A program made the position numbers and the translations under genes. From a virus, in the IMG/VR virus record IMGVR_UViG_3300025151_000066, positions 1 to 46,451 of that record: DNA of 46,451 bases. The stretch is one strand, 5' to 3'. Below are positions 8,400 through 17,000 of this stretch, in pieces. Every line of letters begins with the position of its first letter. The first letter of the stretch is position 1. The notes under the pieces are model-generated. The model was not told the DNA's origin. It did not search any database and was given only the letters and a program-made list of their open reading frames with translations.

Positions 8400-9770
8400 A
8401 TGAGATTTAATACTGGTACTTACGGAAAGGATACTATAGAGAATAACTCGTTAGTAACTAACTTGTTAAAATATCCTGAGATTAGTAAAGCACTAATCAG
8501 ACAATTTCCTCAATACTCTTTAACTTACTTTTTAGAGGGTACAGGAAGATTTGCAAAAGAAGAATTAATTGGAGACAACGCATTTAAGTGGTCAATCCTA
8601 GGAAGATTGAACAGAGCGTCTACTGCTACTGGTGTACAAACTGGAACAGGTGCTGCTCACGCTACTTTTACAGTAGAGTTTGTTGAGAACTATTTCAACC
8701 CAAATGATGTTGTTAGATTTAAAGATGGTACTCAAGCTATCGTATTAGGAGAACCTGCAGTTTCTGGTGGTGGATTTACTTTCACTTTCAAGCTTCAGAC
8801 TAACGACCCTGCTGCTGTTTTAGCTACTTCTAACACTGCTGTTGGAGAAACTGCTAACACTGTAGGTTCTGTTTTTGAAGAAGGTTCTGATAAAGGTTTT
8901 GAGAACCACGTATACCCAGATTGGTATGTGAACTACTTGACTACTTCTAGAAAGTCTAAGTCAATTACTGGTTCTGCATTAACTGATGTTACTTGGATTG
9001 AGAACAACGGACAGAGATTATGGTACTTCACTGACCAAAACTTGGTTATGGAAGAGTACTTATACCAATTAGAATTATCTAGATGGTACGGAAAGTCTAC
9101 AATGGACGTTAACGGTGTTTCTCAAGTTACTGATACAAATGGTAAGCCATTAGTAGCAGGAGACGGGTTACTTGCTCAAATTGATTCTGCTAATACAGAT
9201 ACATATACTGGAGCTTTAACAGAAGATATTATTGTTGATTTTATCGCAAACTTATCTTTAAACTCTGGTAAGAAAAACAATCAGTGGATGGTATTCACAG
9301 GAACTGCAGGTAAAGTTGCTTTCCATAGAGCGATGAGAGACTTGGTATTCCAAGGAAGTTCTTTAATCTATGATATGGATGCAGGTAGAAACTTAGAGCT
9401 TGGTGTACACTACACTACTTATAACGCTTTAGGTCACAGAATTACTTTAGTTCACTGTCCATTATTTGATGACCCTAACTTACATACTGATATTGATGCA
9501 GCTTCTGGTTATCCAAAAGAGTCTTATAGAATGGTATTCATGGACATGGGAGTAACTAACGGTGTATCTAACGTAGAAGTTAAAGTTAAAGGTGCAGGTG
9601 GTGTTGACAGAGGTATGATTGTAAAATACATCCCTGGAATGGTTAACCCATTTGACCAAAAATCAATGGTATCTTCTAACTCTAAAGATGGATTTACTTG
9701 TGAAATCTTATCTGAATCAGGGTTAATTGTAAGAAACCCATTGTCTTGTGGACAATTAAGAAAGGTATAA
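8400..9770 (+). CDS. Major capsid protein
   Basis: 456 residues, beta-rich with Gly, Thr, Asn and aromatic residues. It lies directly after the scaffold-like gene, where the main shell protein is expected, and its codon use looks optimised compared with neighbours (frequent act, gct, ggt, aac), as for a highly expressed gene. The N-terminal 60 residues look like a helical arm. An insertion-like, small-residue-rich beta segment lies at about residues 85-160, and a C-terminal beta region ends in LSCGQLRKV. An HK97-type fold is assumed from family knowledge, not visible directly. Confidence 0.8.
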   Translation: MRFNTGTYGKDTIENNSLVTNLLKYPEISKALIRQFPQYSLTYFLEGTGRFAKEELIGDNAFKWSILGRLNRASTATGVQTGTGAAHATFTVEFVENYFNPNDVVRFKDGTQAIVLGEPAVSGGGFTFTFKLQTNDPAAVLATSNTAVGETANTVGSVFEEGSDKGFENHVYPDWYVNYLTTSRKSKSITGSALTDVTWIENNGQRLWYFTDQNLVMEEYLYQLELSRWYGKSTMDVNGVSQVTDTNGKPLVAGDGLLAQIDSANTDTYTGALTEDIIVDFIANLSLNSGKKNNQWMVFTGTAGKVAFHRAMRDLVFQGSSLIYDMDAGRNLELGVHYTTYNALGHRITLVHCPLFDDPNLHTDIDAASGYPKESYRMVFMDMGVTNGVSNVEVKVKGAGGVDRGMIVKYIPGMVNPFDQKSMVSSNSKDGFTCEILSESGLIVRNPLSCGQLRKV

Positions 9771-9803
9771 TTTATTTCAATGTTTAAGTTAATGTTTTAA
9801 GAA

Positions 9804-10475
9804 ATGGCAAAGAGAAAAGAAGAAACTGAAGGAACAGTAGAAATCCGAATGATAAATCCAAAGAGAACAGGTACAGTGACAGTAAGAGACTACACTGATA
9901 TTGAAACAGGAGAACTGAGAGAGTTTAAAGACAGAAACGGTAATCCTCGTGTTAAGAAGTACACTAAAGCACTTACTGTTCTTGATTTATCTAGGGATGA
10001 CGATAGATTAGAGTATAAGCATGTTAAAGACCATCCTTTGTATGTTCTTGGTGCTGACCCAATCCTAAGAATAGTAGACGTGACAGTTGAAGCAGAAAAT
10101 AGAATAAGTGAAAGAGAAGCAGCGTTAGACGCATTAATCGAAGCTAAGTCTTTGAGAGGCGACAAGCTGTATAACTTCGCTAGAGTTCTAGGTATTGCTA
10201 CTTACAACTTGAAAGAAACTATTGTTAAGGATAAGGTTTACGATTATGCACAAAGAACTCCTGTTGAGTTTTTGGCTGCTTTTAATGACCCAAATAGAAC
10301 GTTTAAAGAGATTCTACACACAGGGAAGACACTTGGAGTGTTTACTCATAAAAACAAGGTGTGGAAGTACAGAGAGGTTTTATTAGGTGCATCTATCGAC
10401 GAAGCTATACTTTGGTTAAAAGATAACGACGACATGTTGCCGTCAATTAGAAAAGAAATTTCAAGCGCTAAATAA
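9804..10475 (+). CDS. Head-proximal protein of unknown function
   Basis: 223 residues, not recognised. The N-terminal half is beta-like and charged (MAKRKEE start, then strands around residues 10-60). The second half contains two helical stretches and a motif-like segment around residues 165-200 (TFKEILHTGKTLGVF). It is placed directly after the major capsid gene and overlaps the next gene by one base (TAATG). By position it is a head accessory or connector component. Confidence 0.6.
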   Translation: MAKRKEETEGTVEIRMINPKRTGTVTVRDYTDIETGELREFKDRNGNPRVKKYTKALTVLDLSRDDDRLEYKHVKDHPLYVLGADPILRIVDVTVEAENRISEREAALDALIEAKSLRGDKLYNFARVLGIATYNLKETIVKDKVYDYAQRTPVEFLAAFNDPNRTFKEILHTGKTLGVFTHKNKVWKYREVLLGASIDEAILWLKDNDDMLPSIRKEISSAK

Positions 10476-11092
10476 TGACATTTTCAGAAGCACACGAACA
10501 TTTAGATGTATTCATAGACAAACACGACTTGCCTTGGTTTGAACCAGAGGAAAAGGATATAGTTTTAAACTACGTTCAGAACGAGTATGTAAAGATGAAA
10601 CATAAAGATTTCGAGGTGGATGAAAAAGGTCGTCAAGATTTGAGAACACTTATTGTAAGTCAAACAGGTTCAGGGAGTTCAGTCTCCCTTCCTGCTGACT
10701 TTTTATTTGTTTTAAACTTGAAAGGAACATTTTCTGTAACAAATTGTGGTGTAACAAAGACGTTACCTAATAAGCTTATTCAGCCTGTTCAATACGACGA
10801 CATTAATAAAACTGAGGAAGACCCTTTCAATAAAGCTGATAATGAGAATCCACTTTATCTAACTGAGGCTAACGCCTTAAGTATTCAAAGTGATACCGCT
10901 CCTTCGGCTTGGACTTTAAATTATTTAAAAAGACCTGACGTAGTTAATGGAACAAACTTTCCTAACTCTTCGTTTAATTTACCAGAACATACTCATGAAG
11001 AGATTGTTAATTGGGCAACAAAGAGATTATTAGCGATGAGTGAGAACCCAAGCTACCCTGTCTATTTAAACGAACTTAAAAACAATGACTGA
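10475..11092 (+). CDS. Head-tail connector or adaptor-like protein
   Basis: 205 residues. The pattern of an N-terminal helical segment, a loop containing SVSLPADF, a strand region with DPFNKADNENPLY, then NYLKRPDVV and a final helix LPEHTHEEIVNWATKRLL is one I associate with connector proteins of Bacteroidota phages that sit under the portal. It is coupled by one base to the upstream gene and overlaps the SAP gene by 8 bases. No enzymatic motif. The assignment is by pattern and context. Confidence 0.6.
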   Translation: MTFSEAHEHLDVFIDKHDLPWFEPEEKDIVLNYVQNEYVKMKHKDFEVDEKGRQDLRTLIVSQTGSGSSVSLPADFLFVLNLKGTFSVTNCGVTKTLPNKLIQPVQYDDINKTEEDPFNKADNENPLYLTEANALSIQSDTAPSAWTLNYLKRPDVVNGTNFPNSSFNLPEHTHEEIVNWATKRLLAMSENPSYPVYLNELKNND

Positions 11093-11276
11093 TATGGATT
11101 ACAGTGATATGCTAAAGGCGGAATTAATCGCTGAATGTGAGAAAAGAGGTTTAGACACTAGTGGTTTAAAAGCTGATTTAATTGCAAGATTAGAGGATAA
11201 TGATTCTCAGCCAAAGGAGAAAGCTCCTAAGAAAAAGAAAAAAGTATTTAACTCGATGTTATTCAGATTTGAATAA
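11085..11276 (+). CDS. SAP-domain mini-protein
   Basis: 63 residues. Residues about 5-37 match the SAP motif, a two-helix DNA-binding fold: a first helix SDMLKAELIAECEKRG, a linker with a conserved Gly (TSGLK), then a second helix ADLIARLEDND. After it comes a very basic tail, KEKAPKKKKK (about 43-53). SAP modules bind AT-rich DNA, which suits this genome. It sits among capsid connector genes and overlaps the connector gene by 8 bases, so it may be a virion DNA-binding protein. ATG 11094 is a possible alternative start that keeps the whole motif. Confidence 0.8.
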   Translation: MTDMDYSDMLKAELIAECEKRGLDTSGLKADLIARLEDNDSQPKEKAPKKKKKVFNSMLFRFE

Positions 11277-11296
11277 TATTAAAAATAAGATAAGAG

Positions 11297-12049
11297 ATGA
11301 AAGTTTCAAGTTATAAAATTTACGATGCAGGTACAGGTATTGGTGCTGAAGCTGACCACTTTGCTGCAGGTAAATTAGAGGTAGGAGGAACTGCTGATGC
11401 TGCTGTAAGATGGCTAGGTGTTCCTGTTAGAGAAATTGTTGATGTTCAAAAAATCGCTGCTGTTGCTGCTGATGTTGCTTGGACTCAGACATTTCAACCT
11501 GCAGGTACTATTGCAGCAGGAGATGAGTTCTATTTAACTGTACAATACGGTGACTCTAGACAAAGACAAAGAAAAGTATATAAGCATATTGCTGTTGCAG
11601 GTGCTGTAACTGCTACTGACATTTGTAATGCTTTTAGAGCATTAGTAAATGGAGATGAGTTTATTGCAATTACTGCTACAGGAACTACTACTTTAATTTT
11701 AACTGCTGATGCTGCAGGAACAGGTGTACAATACATTGTTACTTCTGGCGCAACTAACGCAGCTACTTTTGCACCCGCTGCTCCTGCAACTGCTGATGTA
11801 CAGAAAACTGATGCTGCTTACTTCGCAGGGAAATATGAGTTTGTTGATGCTGATGACTTCGGTTCATCTACTGACGACTATATTGCTTATGTTGTTGCTT
11901 ACGAAGATTCAGGCGCTTCTGCAGATGGTAGAGTATTAGCTAGAAGAGTTGCTGCTATCTTTATTGATGGAGCTACTTCAGTTGCTACTTTAGAGACTGC
12001 TTTAAATGGTACTAACCACTTAGCAGGTAGAGTAGATATTTTAGCATAG
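11297..12049 (+). CDS. Ala/Thr-rich beta protein, probable decoration or tail structural protein
   Basis: 250 residues, exceptionally rich in Ala, Thr, Val and Gly, with alternating beta pattern throughout and no cysteines besides one in DICNAFRALV. The middle (about 60-150) has the look of a phage structural repeat: AGDEFYLTVQYG, then a helix, then ITATGTTTLILTADAAGTG. Codon use resembles the major capsid gene, which suggests high expression. It is the last gene before a strong terminator. Capsid decoration or tail structural protein are both possible. Confidence 0.55.
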   Translation: MKVSSYKIYDAGTGIGAEADHFAAGKLEVGGTADAAVRWLGVPVREIVDVQKIAAVAADVAWTQTFQPAGTIAAGDEFYLTVQYGDSRQRQRKVYKHIAVAGAVTATDICNAFRALVNGDEFIAITATGTTTLILTADAAGTGVQYIVTSGATNAATFAPAAPATADVQKTDAAYFAGKYEFVDADDFGSSTDDYIAYVVAYEDSGASADGRVLARRVAAIFIDGATSVATLETALNGTNHLAGRVDILA

Positions 12050-12078
12050 GTTAAAATTTGATACATAATTTATAAGGA

Positions 12079-12110
12079 GGGGGTTGGTGTATATCGACTC
12101 CCTTTTTTTT
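12079..12110 (+). terminator. Rho-independent terminator after the head block
   Basis: GGGGGTTG at 12079-12086 pairs with CGACTCCC at 12095-12102 (8 pairs including two G-T), loop of 8, followed by eight T at 12103-12110. It lies 30 bases after the stop at 12049 and ends the head operon. Confidence 0.8.
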
Positions 12111-12117
12111 ATCTTTG
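12110..12117 (+). promoter_or_regulatory. TAnnTTTG promoter directly behind a terminator
   Basis: TATCTTTG, an exact -7 consensus, begins on the last T of the terminator. A TTG at 12084-12086 lies 23 bases upstream, at the edge of the accepted -33 spacing, inside the terminator stem. The ATG of the next gene follows only 5 bases after the element, so a start about 7 bases downstream would give a leaderless mRNA. Confidence 0.6.
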
Positions 12118-12122
12118 TTACT

Positions 12123-12818
12123 ATGGCAAGTTTAAATGAATTGGCGTATAACGTCTTAAACATCGCAAGGGGTGGACTATCTTCTGATGATGATAGATTA
12201 AATATTAGACAGATTAAATTCTGGATTAGATATTATAGGTCTTATGCTATATTGAATTTTAGTCAATCGGGAAAGAAGATTGATTTTCAATTAGTACAAG
12301 ACTTAGGTTGTATAACATTAGAAGATGTAGATAAGGCTGATTGCCCTTCTGTATTATGGGGGTGCAATGTAAAAAAAGCAGTTATTCCTAAATTAGTTGA
12401 TTTACCCAATGACAAAGGTCTAGTATGGGTTGGATTAGTAGATAAACAAACTCCTATAATAATAACATCTCCAAACGTAGTGCATTTTAAGAAGCACCAA
12501 AGGTTTACAGGAGATATGAGAAGAGCATACTTTATTGGTGGGAATATTTATGTAACAGACCCATTTAACGAAGATATTTGTTATATTAATGTAAGAGGTA
12601 TATTTGATGACCCAAAAGATGTTTGTTACACAACCTCTGATGGTAATTCTACGTATATAGATGATGATGACGATTATCCATTACCTAACTATATGATTCC
12701 GTTTATTATGGAGAACATATTACAGAAGGAATTAAATATTAGCATTAGTTCTATTAATGATGAAACTAATGATGCAAGAACTCCTAATACACCAATAGAT
12801 GACAGGAAAGAAGCTTAG
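12123..12818 (+). CDS. Tail connector/ring-like structural protein
   Basis: 231 residues when started at ATG 12123. The longer frame from 12084 would begin inside the terminator and is rejected. The N-terminus (SLNELAYNVLNIARGGLSSDD, then IKFWIRYYRSYAI) and the segments QDLGCITLEDVDKADC, VVHFKKHQRFTG and VRGIFDDP form a pattern I associate with ring or adaptor proteins of Bacteroidota podoviruses, including crAss-like phages. The gene opens the tail operon behind its own promoter and overlaps the next gene by 20 bases. Exact role is inferred. Confidence 0.65.
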   Translation: MASLNELAYNVLNIARGGLSSDDDRLNIRQIKFWIRYYRSYAILNFSQSGKKIDFQLVQDLGCITLEDVDKADCPSVLWGCNVKKAVIPKLVDLPNDKGLVWVGLVDKQTPIIITSPNVVHFKKHQRFTGDMRRAYFIGGNIYVTDPFNEDICYINVRGIFDDPKDVCYTTSDGNSTYIDDDDDYPLPNYMIPFIMENILQKELNISISSINDETNDARTPNTPIDDRKEA

Positions 12819-13257
12819 AGAGAAGTTTGGTAGCAAAGCAATTTATGATTTACATGATTTGTTTGAAATGCAAAAGGAAGAGCTAGAACAAGATTTTGCT
12901 AAACACAACAAGTCAATGCTTTCTTATGGGGTTAAAAGAAAAATGTTTATCAGAGTTATCAAAACTTACTTTAGGTTTGTTATCAATGACGCTCTTTACA
13001 AGTATAGAGAAGTTAATCTAGGTTATAGAGTAGGAACAGTTATAGGTGTAAAGAAATTAGCTGTTGAATTTAACGCACGTCATCTTGATAAAACAGGTGG
13101 GTATTTTTATTATTTGTATTTTAAGCTAAATAAAACACTTAGTAAAAAGTATAAGATAGAACTTCTTAGATACAAGAAACAAGAATTATACAGACATATA
13201 GTTAATGACGGAGGGGATTTCCCAGAGATATGTTGGCAGACGAACGAACTAAAATAA
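12799..13257 (+). CDS. Small basic tail/connector-associated protein
   Basis: 152 residues, basic, mostly helical. It contains RKMFIRVIKTYFRFVINDALYKYR (residues about 48-72) followed by GYRVGTVIGVKKLAVEFN, a pattern I associate with a small protein that recurs between ring proteins in Bacteroidota phages. It overlaps the upstream gene by 20 bases and the next small Cys gene by 28 bases, so expression is coupled. The biochemical role is unknown; a structural assembly function is likely from context. Confidence 0.6.
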   Translation: MTGKKLREKFGSKAIYDLHDLFEMQKEELEQDFAKHNKSMLSYGVKRKMFIRVIKTYFRFVINDALYKYREVNLGYRVGTVIGVKKLAVEFNARHLDKTGGYFYYLYFKLNKTLSKKYKIELLRYKKQELYRHIVNDGGDFPEICWQTNELK

Positions 13258-13388
13258 ATAGACTAAAGATTTGCGAAGAATGTGAGCATCTTAAAAAGCC
13301 TTTATACCAATGTGGTGTATGTAAGTGCTTTATGAAGGTAAAGACTTCTTTGAAAAAAGTTAAATGTCCTAAAAATAAATGGCAATGA
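13230..13388 (+). CDS. Cys-cluster mini-protein (zinc-ribbon-like)
   Basis: 52 residues, ATG 13230 to TGA 13388, overlapping genes on both sides (28 bases upstream, 10 downstream). Six cysteines: CEEC near residue 15, CGVCKC near residue 28 and a last CP near residue 46, ending NKWQ. Two CxxC pairs suggest a small zinc-binding knuckle. Similar Cys mini-proteins occur at this place in other Bacteroidota phages. It may stabilise the tail or be an assembly chaperone. Confidence 0.7.
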   Translation: MLADERTKINRLKICEECEHLKKPLYQCGVCKCFMKVKTSLKKVKCPKNKWQ

Positions 13389-14086
13389 CACCACAAAGAT
13401 TAAGTGTAAAAACAATAATAGCTAATGTAATTAGAGATGCTCAATTAGATGATGCTAATAGATTAATTGATTCTATGATTGAATGGGCTTATGAGGCTGA
13501 AACTCTTATAGGTTCTGATGACACTTTTATTAGAAAAGAGTGTGAGGTTACTGTTAAAAACTTTAAAGCTAAACTTCCTAGAGACTTCTATCAGTTTATT
13601 TCTTTTAAGATTGGTGGTAACTATCCAGAGGTAACAAATAGAGACTTTAGATTATTTTATAAGAACACAGGTAATTTAGCTCAGTCTACAACTGCTCCAA
13701 GTGTTACAAATGCTATTAGCGATGAACACTCTTCTAGCAGATTAAAGATGAACATAACTAATGGTTATATTCACATTTCAGGTATAGAACAAGAAACTAA
13801 AGCAGGTCTTGCTTATATGGCGTTTGATTTAGATGAAGAAGGTTATCCTTTTATTAAGGATGGTCACGAGAAGGCTGTAGTTGCTTATATCTTATGGAAG
13901 ATGAAAACTGCAGACTTTATGAATGGAAAGATACCTGCAGGTGCTTACGATAGATTAGAACAAAGGTGGTATTGGTTATGTGGACAGGCTAGAGGGGATG
14001 ATGAAATGCCAGACCCAAAGCAGTTAGAATATATAGCTGCTATGTACAAACAATTACTACCAATGCCTAATCCTAACTTCTTTTAA
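13379..14086 (+). CDS. Adaptor/ring-like tail protein
   Basis: 235 residues. N-terminal helix bundle (SVKTIIANVIRDAQLDDANRLIDSMIEWAYEAE in two parts), then a beta domain starting at KECEVTVKNFKAKLPRDFYQFISFKIGG (about 57-84), and a C-terminal helix AVVAYILWKMKTADF leading to PNPNFF. The arrangement resembles head-to-tail adaptor proteins of podoviruses (T7 gp11 / P22 gp4 type function). It starts within the Cys mini-protein and is followed 2 bases later by the large tail gene. Confidence 0.6.
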   Translation: MAMTPQRLSVKTIIANVIRDAQLDDANRLIDSMIEWAYEAETLIGSDDTFIRKECEVTVKNFKAKLPRDFYQFISFKIGGNYPEVTNRDFRLFYKNTGNLAQSTTAPSVTNAISDEHSSSRLKMNITNGYIHISGIEQETKAGLAYMAFDLDEEGYPFIKDGHEKAVVAYILWKMKTADFMNGKIPAGAYDRLEQRWYWLCGQARGDDEMPDPKQLEYIAAMYKQLLPMPNPNFF

Positions 14087-14088
14087 TT

Positions 14089-17000
14089 ATGAGCGAAAGA
14101 ATAACAAATAGCTTTGAGGGAGGAATGGCTTCTGACCTTGATGATAAAATAAAAGCTACCAATACTTATGAGCTTTCTGTTAACGGAAGGCTTATTTACA
14201 ATGAAGACGGTTCATTAAGTTGGGAAAACGCTAAAGGTAATAAGTATTCTGTTTCTAACTATGATGACAGATACAAGACAGTAGGTGTATGTGAATTTGA
14301 GAATGTAGTAATTGTATTCTCTAAGTACACTAACGGAGCTACAACTTATGACGAGATTGGTTACATTACTTTTAACTTCGATGGTTTTGGTGTTTATAGA
14401 ATACTGCATAACGATACTACAGACACACTTAACAAAGAATTAAACTTTAGTTTAGACCATCCTATACAAGCAGTTCCATTTAAAGAATCTGACGAGCTTA
14501 TTAGAGCTTATTTTACGGATGATTTTAATGAGCCTAGAGTGTTTACATTCAAATTAAAAGATGATGGAACATTCGACACTTATGAAGCTATAACAACCTC
14601 TGAGTTCTATATGAACTTAGTTCCAGACTTCTCAATGGGAGAAATAGAGTATAGAGGATTAACTGATGGTTCTTTAAGAACAGGTATATACCAATACTCT
14701 TATAGATTAAAAACATTAGATGGATACCAAACTCCATGGATTCCAATAACATTTCCTATTGTTGTAACAGGTAGAAAAGCTCTTGAGAACAACGAAAGAT
14801 ACGGAATGAAAGATGTTGATGTTGTAGGTGCTACGGGTACAGTTATACAAGTCAACAATATAGATACTAGGTATAATGAAATAGAAATTGCTTACGTACA
14901 CACTATTGAAGAAACAGGTGTAAAAGAAGCAGGTATATTTTATGACTCTTTAATAAATGGTCAATCACAAATAAATACACAACACGTATCTGTAGAGAAT
15001 ATACAACCAATAGAAGTTACAGAACTAGCTGACCTTAAGGATGTTATAAAGAAAGCAAGAACGCTTCAGATAAAAGATAATAGATTGTGGTTTGGTAATA
15101 CAGAAGGAAAAGCAACATTTAGTATTCCTGACGACGTATTAGATAACTTCTATGTAGAACCAGAGTTTAGAGGACTACCTACTGACTTTTATGCTAGGAG
15201 ACCTTACGGAAGAGTTTCTGATATAAACGGATTTCAAGCTGTTAAAACAGAGTTAGGTACAGTGCCTACGTTTCAAAGGTCTTATGAAAAGCACGGACTT
15301 TCAGACACTTACGCTGTTAAAGAAAGATTAATAGGAGACAGCAGCAATAAAGGTATAGACGATTATTATAATTATCAAGGCTCTCAAGTATGCCACTCAT
15401 TTACAGGTTATTTCAGAGGCGAAACATATAGATTTGCAGTTGTGTTTTTTGACAAAAAAGGTTATCCATTTTTTGCAAAACACTTAGCTGATGTAAGGAT
15501 GCCACATAATACACATGGTATTTATCAAAGTGATATAAATGATTTATATGGTGGAGGGGATACAGAGGTTAGAAATTATCTAAACAAGCTTACAGCTACT
15601 AGAGTTAAAGATGATGGAACTACTCAGTATAAAGAAGTTGAAGTTGGTCACATGGGAGCTATACCTACTGAAACTAACGCAGACTATTCAGCAGAAGCAT
15701 TAGTTACTTCAGACGGAGACAGAAGACTATTTGGTCAATCATTACTAAGACACGGGGGTCAAGCTTCTGTAGAATCTAAATATCATATAGCACACAATGC
15801 TCCTGTAAATGCTTCAAATATATATAGAGCTACTGATTTACCCTTTAACAATCCTAATGACATAGGAACAACTTCTCAAAGAACAGTAACAAATACATAT
15901 ACTTCAAATGACTTAGCCTTTACTAGGATAATGGGTTTAAGATTTGGTGGTATTGATTTATCTGTAGAAATAGATGGAACTCCTTTATACGACCTTATTA
16001 GTGGGTTAATGATTGTAAGAGCAGACAGAGTTGGTGCTGATGAGCAAATTAAAGACACAGGTATAGTTGTTAATTGTCAAGACGCAGGTTCTAATGTTGA
16101 TGGAAAGAAAAAAGCATGGGTTCATAGTAACCCTGTTCTTGGTGGTGCTAACGCATCTAAAAATAAAACATCATTTGTGTCTAGAGATGACGGTGGAGAT
16201 GCAGTTAAAACCGTTGACTTATCGCCTCACGTTTATACGTTTGATGGTGTTAATCATAAAATAAGTGGAGAAGCACCTGAGTTTAAAGCAGGGCTTAGTA
16301 AACTAAGAGTTGAGTATATATGCGATGTTAGTAATCCATTTTTCTCTTCTAATGCTGATGAAGGATATAGAGCCTTAGCTACACAAGCAATACAAGAAAG
16401 ACACTATATATCTAAGAACTTAAACACTTACAACACAAGAGTTCTTACTCAAGACGTTAATAATAGATGGATTAGAGGTAACAAGCTTACTGATATAACT
16501 AAAATTGGAGAGATAACCAATGGTGGTAATAACTATGGTTACTTTGATGATTACCTAGTTGGTACAGAAGCTTGGGTTGGCTTAGTACAAGGAGATAATT
16601 TACCTGTTGATTCGTTAGACTTTGACACAGCCTATAAAGGTAGTTTAGGTGGTATAGGTAGTAATGTTGATGATGATAGATGGTATAGAGGTAGATACAA
16701 CAGTGATTCATTGTTACTTACTGCAGCTACTCCTTATCTTTCTGCATTTGGTCAAATACAAGGTTCAGGAGGTTCTGTAGATTTAAACCAACACTTATCT
16801 TTTTATGTAGCGTCTATTGTAGAACCTAATTCAAGCCCTTACGGAGGTGCTAAACTAGAAACAGTTCAGAACACTAGATTCCATACTACAGGGCATTTCT
16901 TAGCTATTACAGACCAACTAAAAGATGATATTAAGAATGGTGGTTATTTACTTAACGAAATGGAAGTATGGGGAGGCGATTGCTACTTAGACTTATTTTC

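Noticed and set aside
12084-12122. Upstream extension of the tail ring gene to TTG 12084
   Set aside because: The extension lies inside the terminator stem and the promoter; ATG 12123 is the better start.
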